Below, piece by piece: positions 57,272 to 64,000 of a DNA stretch of 64,000 nucleotides. Numbering within the stretch: the stretch's first letter is position 1; every line of letters starts with the position of its first letter. Origin of the DNA: Narthecium ossifragum (taxonomy: Eukaryota; Streptophyta; Magnoliopsida; Dioscoreales; Nartheciaceae). The stretch covers positions 18,417,987-18,481,986 of the forward strand of contig OY986964.1 in assembly GCA_963920575.1 (NCBI GenBank), given 5' to 3'. The position numbers and the translations under genes were made by a program. The notes under the pieces are model-generated. The model saw only the letters and a program-made list of their open reading frames with translations. It was not told the origin of the DNA and searched no databases.

Positions 57272-58274
57272 ACCTAACAACCTTAAAAAGAATTTCGTCC
57301 CGAAATTCAAGGTTGAAGCCGGGGGAAAAAGAAACAACTAAGCCTACCTGCACAAACAAGGCTACAACTAGGGGCGCCAACGCCCACAACAAGGAACTAC
57401 CTGAAGAGGTGAACAGTCGGGGAAACTCCCGACGCATGCGATCCTCTCGCTCCCAAGTCAGACTCTCTGCGCTGCCGTGTCTCCACCTGACCATGACCAA
57501 CGGTAACGATCTGCCTCTCAGCACCTGATCCCGTCTGTCCATGATCTGTACTGGCTGCTCTATGTAGGTGGCGTCCTCGTCCACCTCGATGTCGTCGTGT
57601 CTAATCACGTGAGAAGGATCTGGAATATACTTCCGCAACATAGAAACGTGGAAGGTGGGGTGAACTGCTGACATGTGCGGAGGTAGAGCAAACTGGTAGG
57701 CGACTGCTCCAACACGCCTGACGATCTCAAAAGGACCCGTGAACCTCGGCGCTAGCTTGCCCCTGCTACCAAACCTGATCGACCCTCTGCGCAGGGACAC
57801 CTTCAGTAGCACTCTGTCGCCAACTGCGAACTCCAGGGGTCATCGCCTGCGGTCTGCGTAGCTCTTCTGCCTACTCTGCGCTGTCAGAAGCCTCTGCCTG
57901 ATCTGGGCCAACCTCTCTGACGAATGTCTGATGATGTCTAGACCGGTAAGGGACGCCTCCCCAACATCTGTCCAACACACTGGTGAGCGACACGGTCTGC
58001 CGTACAACGCCTCAAAGGGTGCAAAACCCAAACTGGCCTGAAAACTGTTGTTGTAGGCAAACTCCACCAAAGTCACGTGCTGCTCCCAAGTACCTCCAGC
58101 GTCTAGCACACATGCTCTGAGCATGTCCTTCAAGATCTGGATGGTCCGCTCTGACTGTCCTTCTGTCTGAGGGTGGAAAGCTGTGCTGAACGTCAGTGTT
58201 GTCTCCAAGGAGTCCTGGAAACTGCTCCAGAATCTGCCAGTGAATCTGGGATCTCTGTCTGATACTATCGACAC
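57267..58274 (-). pseudogene. Integrase end with chromodomain-like tail, Tekay/Del type
   Basis: The core shows IVSDRDPRFTGRFW, AFHPQTEGQSERTIQ and EFAYNNSFQASLGFAPFEAL, the last part of the integrase catalytic domain with the D and E residues. After RRR a TGA (57837-57839) interrupts the frame. It continues with RFTGPFEIVRRVGAVAYQF, HPTFHVSMLRKYIPDPSHVI and VMVRWRHGS...TWEREDRM, the chromodomain-like module of Tekay chromoviruses, which is thought to steer insertion to chromatin. The end, LEFRDEILF, lies next to the 3' LTR. The N-terminal side is cut at 58292 by element B. Confidence 0.9.
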
Positions 58275-58292
58275 TGGAATGCCGTGCAGTCG

Positions 58293-59855
58293 TGATAAGT
58301 CACTAATTATTCCTAATTAAACCCCTTAAATTACCTTTGTTAGGCCTAGAGTAGGTGTATTTGATATCATGTTGCTTGATTTCAGGTTTAATCATGGTTT
58401 GAGAAGAGATACAAGAAATTCGGCTAAAATGAAGAAAAATACAGCTTCATCGACCATTGGGAAAATATTCGCCAGATATTCTCTGAAACTCCAAATATTC
58501 TGAAATTTTGGGACATTGTAGAAGACTCAGAGATCTACAATGTTGCTGTTGGATACATTGCGAGATTCCTGATGGTATGATGACAGTTTGAAGAATAGAT
58601 GAAGCTTTACAAGCTGGAAAGCTGCTCCGTCGATGCTGAAGAGAATATTCGCCAAATATTCTACATTAATCAGAATATTATGAAATAAAGTGGAGATGAC
58701 AGAAGACTTCCAGATCTAGCACTTTTCTGTTGAAGACTTTCCCAGATTTCGTACAGATTGGCTTCAGAGTTGATTACAAATCGGAATTCCGAGTAGAAGT
58801 TGAAGAATAAGGAAGCTAATGATGTGGCAGTTATTAACCCAGTCAAACTGGGAAGTCCGATCGATCGGTTTGAGTCCGATCGATCGCTCCGATGACGTCA
58901 GCGACCCGGAAATTAGGGAAATTAGAGTTTAACCTCTGTTAGGACTCTTAATTCGCAGGTTGAGGGTTTCTAATATAAAAAGGGGTCTTCCAGCCGAAAA
59001 ATATCATCTTTTGGAGCACTTTTGGAGGAGAAGGTTAGGGTTTTGAATAAGGTGATCTTTCCGCGGGGATCGACGGCTTCATCTTCTACACCTATGGCTG
59101 ATTTCCAAGAGATGAGTGGCTAGTTTTCTTGTTCTTAGAAATACCATGAAACCCTAGTGTAACTTTTGATCTTTCTTAGTTGGATTTTTGTGAACTTCTC
59201 TAAGTATAATCTCATGAATATGGTTTTAATGATTATAGAGTTGAAGGAACAGAGTTCCGTTGACGTATTATTAGTCCTACATGATGGTTGTACTTGAGTG
59301 TAGAGATTCATGAGATAGTTTGCATGTGATTTGTGATTTACCTTTGAGATAACCTATGCTAAGTGAAGATAAGTCATGCTAAGGTCATTAGGAGTAGAAT
59401 AACTTAAGATAATGGTAGGACCGAAGATGATTTATGCCAAACAAAGATAGGTTATGCCGTAGGGAACATAAAACCTTCTTTCAGGGATTCGTGTGAGCTT
59501 GTAGCCATACGATCTATAATGCTTAGAGAAGTGATCAAGATGATAATTATGGAAGATTAAGGGTGAAACTAGGGTGGATTGTGTATTTCCTAAGACATCT
59601 TTCTTCATCTGATTAAAACCTTAATATTTTCTTTTGCTTTCTTAGATAATTTCAGTTAGATCAATCTGTCATTGAAGTGTTTGGCTTAGATCAAGAGTTT
59701 TGAGAATCGATTTTGATTTTCCTAGTAATTCCCTGTGGTTCGACTCCGGATTTCACCACTAGTCTACTTAGTAGTATTAGTGATTGAACAAGGATATAAA
59801 TTTAAGATTTGATTGAGGTTAGCAATGTTTTAACGACGACGTTTGCGAGCGATCA
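58293..59855 (+). repeat. 5' LTR of element B
   Basis: TGATAAGTCACTAATTATTCC...GCGAGCGATCA, 1563 bp, with a TATA box ATATAAAA at 58973-58980. Two CCGATCGATCG sites lie just upstream at about 58858-58890. Confidence 0.88.
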
Positions 59856-59860
59856 ATTTT

Positions 59861-59878
59861 TGGCGCCGTTGCCGGGGA
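59861..59878 (+). other. Primer binding site of element B
   Basis: TGGCGCCGTTGCCGGGGA, the exact complement of the plant tRNA-Asp 3' end. Confidence 0.9.
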
Positions 59879-60303
59879 TTTTCGACGGTTAACCAATTGA
59901 TTTTCTCTTAACTCATTTTCTTTGCTTCATTAGGTTTTTATCTTTCTTATTTTTCCCTTTCTTTATTTTACACTTTTTAGGAATTTTCTGACAATTTTCT
60001 AGAATTTGTGCAGCATTGGAACGGATTTTTCTTGAAGAAAAACACAACTCGGCAGACACCTGGAGCGATCGGTCGGACGTGAATCCGATCGATCGGACCG
60101 CGCCATCTGCTTTGAAGTGGACTTCGAGTGAAGGAGCTTGCGGCCTGGAGCGACCGATCGGACTGGAAACCGACCAATCGGAATTGCGCAGTCAGCTAAG
60201 TCTTTTTACTTCAAATTTTTGTCGTTTTAATTGTTGTTTTCCGAGTTTTGTCCTCTCCTCCGAATCTTCTATTTTCTTTTTCTCTGTTTGTGTGTGATCC
60301 TGC

Positions 60304-63300
60304 ATGCAAGGTAGACGATCCTTAAATACCCCGCTGGAACCTTTGGATCTAGAACTAGAGACCACACTCCGAAAAGCTAGAGCCTTAGGTCAACAATCTT
60401 TGAGTAACTTGCAATCTATTCACGAGACCTTTGTCACCATGGCTGAAAATGAGGGATATGTCATCAACCCTAATGCTAATATGGGAAGGGAGGCTAATAA
60501 TAATAACAATGGGGGGTACAACGTGTTCCTTTGAGAAACCACTTCTTGCCCACTGCCTACACTTACACTCCTTCCATTGATCCTCCTGCAATCACAGCCT
60601 CACACTATGAGATTAGACCCCAAACGATTCAAATGTTACCCCACTTTCAGGGTTTAAGTAATGAGGATCCTTATGAGCACATTCACAATTTTATCGATAT
60701 TATCACTACACTAAAATTGGAGAACTTTAATGATGATGCCTTTAAATTAAAACTTTTCCCCTTCTCGTTGAAAGATAAAGCTAAACACTGGCTTCAATGT
60801 TTACCTCCATGCTCAATCACAACTTGGGACCAACTTCAAGAGGCATTTTTAAGGAAATTCTTTCCCATAATTAAAACTGAGAAATTCAGGACTGAAATCC
60901 TTACCTTTGTTCAATATGATGATGAGTCTTTCCATGATGCCTGGGATAGATTTAAAGATCTTTTGAGAAAATGTCCCCATCATGATATTGAAAAGTGGTT
61001 GTTAACGCATAAGTTTTATAGAGGTCTTAATGAAAGATGTAAAACTAGGGTTGAAGCTTGTTGTGGGGGTATTCCTTTAGACAAAAATGATGATGAGCTC
61101 TGGAACCTTTATGAACAAATTTCCATTGATTCTCAACAACAGTATACACACCCTAGGAGTCGGCCTACATCTAAGGGAACCTTTGAAATTTCTGGATTTG
61201 ATGCCCTTACTGCACAAATAGCTCTCCTTAATAAAAGGTTTGATAAATTGGAAATGAGACAAGCACCTGACCCTCCACTGTTCCAAAATCAACCTCAAAC
61301 TTGTGCACTATGCTCTAGCCTTGAACATCACATTACCGACTGTCCCCTGGCTCCTTCACTTCCTGAATTCGTTCAGGAACAAGCAAACGCAGCATATGGC
61401 TTCACCAAACCTGAGAATAATTCGTATTCAAACACATATAATCCAGGTTGGCGGAACCATCCCAATTTTAGTTGGAGACCACCTCAACAGTCTGATAGGT
61501 ACCCATCTATACCGCATGCAAATCCAAACACAGGGTACTCTGCACCATATCAACAAACTGCACCTAACCCTCCTCCACAAGCACCCTCTGACCCAACTTT
61601 GAACGCAATCATGACTACTCTTGCAAATTTGAGTTCTAGCATGAATAACATGAATGAAAACATTACTGCTAGCATGGTTGAGCTTAAGAGTGAGCTTAGG
61701 AGCGAAATTGCTTTGATAAGAAATGATGTTAATTCGCATGCTCAATCTATATCCAAAATAGAGACACAACTAGGGCAACGGGCTAGCACAGTGTCTAAGC
61801 AAGAAGATGGTCATTTACCTCGTCAACCAGTTATAAATCCTAGGGCCTTGAACCACGTAAATACCCAAAACTTTGAAAGTGCAAAAGCTGTAGTAACCTT
61901 AAGGAACGGTAAGCAAGTGGATACACTTCCTGACACTGCCCAGAGCGACGGATCGCTCTCAGATCCGACCGATCGGAACTATTTCGATCAATCGGGTACT
62001 GGTCCGACCGATCGGTCTCTGCCCCCACAGCAACCTGATGGTACTCCTAATCAAGTGGATCCAAATCCAGTTGATGAAAATGAACCTGACCCACGCACAT
62101 ACACACCAAAAGTGCCTTTTCCTGCAGCCCTTAAGGACCCGTACCCAACCATCAAAGCCCGAAGAGCTACTGAGGAAATCCTTGAAACGTTCAAACATGT
62201 CAACATCAACATACCCTTGCTTCAGGCTAATCGTCAGATCCCTTCGTATGCCAAGTTTCTAAAGGACCTGTGCACTCATAAACGCCTGACAAAACACAAA
62301 GGGGACAAGAAAATCCTTTTACCTGAACAAGTCAGTTCGATTTTGAAACATGACACTCCACCCAAATTGAAGGACCCTGGTACCCCTACCATACCATGTT
62401 GCATAGGAGACTACCAGATTGATGGTGCCCTTCTTGACCTAGGAGCCAGTGTTAACATTTTGCCCTATTACCTTTATAAGGAATTTGGGATGGAGGAACT
62501 GAAACCGACCTCGGTTGTTTTGCAATTAGCTGATAGGTCTATTAAGACCCCTAGAGGTATCGTAGAGGACGTATTGGTTAAGGTGGACAACTTCTTTTTC
62601 CCTGTCGACTTTGTCGTCTTGGATATGGAACCCGCTGTTCACTGCAGAAAGACTGTGCCTATCATCTTAGGACGCCCCTTTTTGACCACTGCAAATGCCA
62701 ATATTCAGTGTCGAACTGGTGTCATGGATGTCTCTTTTGGTAATATGCATGTTAAACTAAACATCTTTAAGACTACATGTTTGCCTGAGCGTGAGAATGA
62801 ATGCTTTCGTGTTGATAGTTTGACTGACTGCTGTGATGATAAATCTCATATTATAATAATTGATAGATTATCTGAGATTTTGAGGGATTATAACTCTGAT
62901 GATGATGATGTTAAGGTGGAGAATGATAGGCTATCTGATATCTTGAATGCATATGCTTCTGATTCTGATGATGATGTTAAGTTGAACATCGCACAATCGA
63001 AATATGATATCAAAACACACATCTTGCCCGACCAATCACTCGATCGGCATATTGCGGAAATAAAAACTATTTCTGGGATGGTTGAACCCCTTTCACCGCT
63101 ATCTTTTACTCCCGCACCTGTGATAGATACGGGCCAATTGTGTGCTTATTATGCCGACACTCACCTGTGTACAGATGCGGCAGTATATCCTAAGGTTGAG
63201 CCACCTCCCCTTTTCTCTATATCCGCACCATCATCACTGCTTTCACCGCGTCTTTTATCTATATTTGACCTTTCACTTCCGGTTCACCCGATTGATAGTT

Positions 63301-63536
63301 TCACTATTCTGGAGGACACATACTGTAGACCGGGGTGCAAGATGAAACATGACGATAGGTTGCCTTTTATAGAGGGCGGGGTCTCTAGTTCTCTTGTTGG
63401 GAGGAAAGACTTTATTAGCCTACATCATCAACTACTTGATTTACTGTGGGGTTGGGTTTGGTTTCAAGCATTATATGGAGGAAATTATTTTAAGTGGGGT
63501 GATCGATTCCGTCATTTAGACGGATCCATGCTATAA
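60304..63536 (+). pseudogene. Gag-protease polyprotein of element B (one frameshift)
   Basis: MQGRRSL starts at 60304. A run of six G at 60511-60516 shifts the frame by one base; from 60531 the frame is open for 1001 codons. Numbering from 60531: gag core (about residues 35-230) with LKDKAKHWLQCL and FKDLLRKCPHH; intact zinc knuckle C258-C261-H266-C271; aspartic protease D636-LGAS with LGRPFLTTANA about 90 residues later; acidic repeats; then the block PGCKMKHDDR...GWVWFQALYGGNY...DGSML at the end. Residues encoded at about 61945-62015 are made by CCGACCGATCGG-type DNA, the same motif as in the LTRs. No RT, RNase H or integrase follows. It is the best-preserved coding region of the window. 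Confidence 0.9.
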
Positions 63537-63584
63537 TAGCACCGTTGCGGGAAGTCGAGCGAAAGACTTAAAATTGCGCGCTTG

Positions 63585-63600
63585 TTGGGAGGCAACCCAA
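63585..63600 (+). other. Conserved hairpin after the gag-protease stop, element B
   Basis: TTGGG-AGGCAA-CCCAA, about 50 bp after the stop, preceded by GACTTAAAATTGCGCGCTT. A and D have the same arrangement. Confidence 0.8.
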
Positions 63601-64000
63601 GTTTTATATTTTTTTCCCGTATTTTCATTAATTTTTAGGATTTTCCAACATTTTTTTTTCATTTTTTTCCGTTTTTTTTTCCTATTTTTCCGAAGTTTCT
63701 TTATTTTCTTTGAGTTTTCTCTCTCCTCTCGCTCTTTTTTCTCCCCGCGGCTCGTCGTCCCGGCTCGTCGGCTCATCCCCGAGCCGACGACCACCGCCGC
63801 ATGTCGCCACCTCTCCGGTCATCCCCAGCCCCTAAAAATACCACTGATACCTCCGCCAACCTTCCACCTATTCATCCCCGTCCTTCATTTCCCTCGCCAC
63901 CTTCTCCTCCGACGCCGGTGAGCCCCCTCCGCCATCGTCTTCACCATCATCCACGGCCGTTCACCGCCCCCAAACACCTCCGAAAGCTTCCTTCCATCTC
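63601..64000 (+). other. Non-coding tail of element B
   Basis: T-rich and then C-rich sequence closely matching 25643-25960 of element A. No gene is called. Confidence 0.7.

Larger units (their letters stand above)
58293..64000 (+). mobile_element. Element B: non-autonomous Athila-like retrotransposon (gag-protease), right end outside window
   Basis: It has a 5' LTR at 58293-59855, perfect tRNA-Asp-type primer site at 59861-59878, leader, gag-protease (60304-63536) and a CT-rich non-coding tail to the window end. Left flank AGTCG (58288-58292) lies in the Tekay integrase. Its organisation equals that of element A, whose gag-protease it resembles closely, but the LTR is clearly different beyond the ends. 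Confidence 0.9.

Noticed and set aside
63301..63536. Envelope-like protein at the end of the A and B frames
   Set aside because: No signal peptide or membrane anchor is evident in the C-terminal block and it is continuous with the gag-protease frame.

Overview
This window is plant nuclear DNA, almost certainly from an angiosperm with a repeat-rich genome. It holds one exon of an ER retention receptor-like gene at the far left, the last exon fragment of a class III peroxidase at about 52.8-53.0 kb, and between and beyond them a deep stack of LTR retrotransposons. I cannot name the species. Most proteins are retrotransposon proteins and nearly all are broken.

Layout. Positions 1-523 are intron and exon 1 of a minus-strand KDEL-receptor-like gene. 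A Ty3/gypsy element of the Tat lineage lies on the minus strand at 1132-44446, flanked by a perfect 5-bp target duplication (ATATT). It has two RNase H domains and carries an extra plus-strand gene with a plant mobile domain (PMD) between integrase and the 3' LTR. It swelled to 43 kb through nested insertions: an internally deleted family-A element in its 3' LTR (2091-4290), a probable copia-type solo LTR in the PMD gene (5901-6934), a solo LTR F1 in the PMD gene (7499-33595), and a family-A solo LTR between gag and protease (40267-41702). F1 itself contains F2 (9297-33156). F2 contains E (from 9798, in its 3' LTR) and G (to 30519, in its gag). E's LTR contains the young element C (9948-16491). 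Element A (20417-28966) lies in the E/G junction region.

Right of the Tat element are an hAT-like AT/CGGTT repeat, a 5'-truncated LTR (H, about 44815-52491) containing solo LTR D' and a rearranged element D, then the peroxidase fragment cut by LTR I (52986). LTR J lies inside I, with an inverted partner and a minus-strand chromovirus-type integrase, and that integrase is cut by element B, which runs off the window (58293-64000).

Two classes dominate. A, B, C and D begin TGAT, end ATCA, use a tRNA-Asp-type primer site, and encode only gag, with a protease in A, B and D; no reverse transcriptase is visible. They look like non-autonomous Athila-type elements. E, F, G, H, I and J begin TGTGAGG (mutated in F2; start lost in H), those with visible ends finish in TGACA or a relative, and E and F2 have a tRNA-Met-type primer site; they are Tekay/Del-like. 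The most unusual signals are short conserved hairpins with compensating changes in both classes, palindrome-dense GATC/GGTCGACC tracts in unrelated LTRs, and two elements whose 3' ends are inverted. Comparisons between copies were made by eye, not by alignment software.
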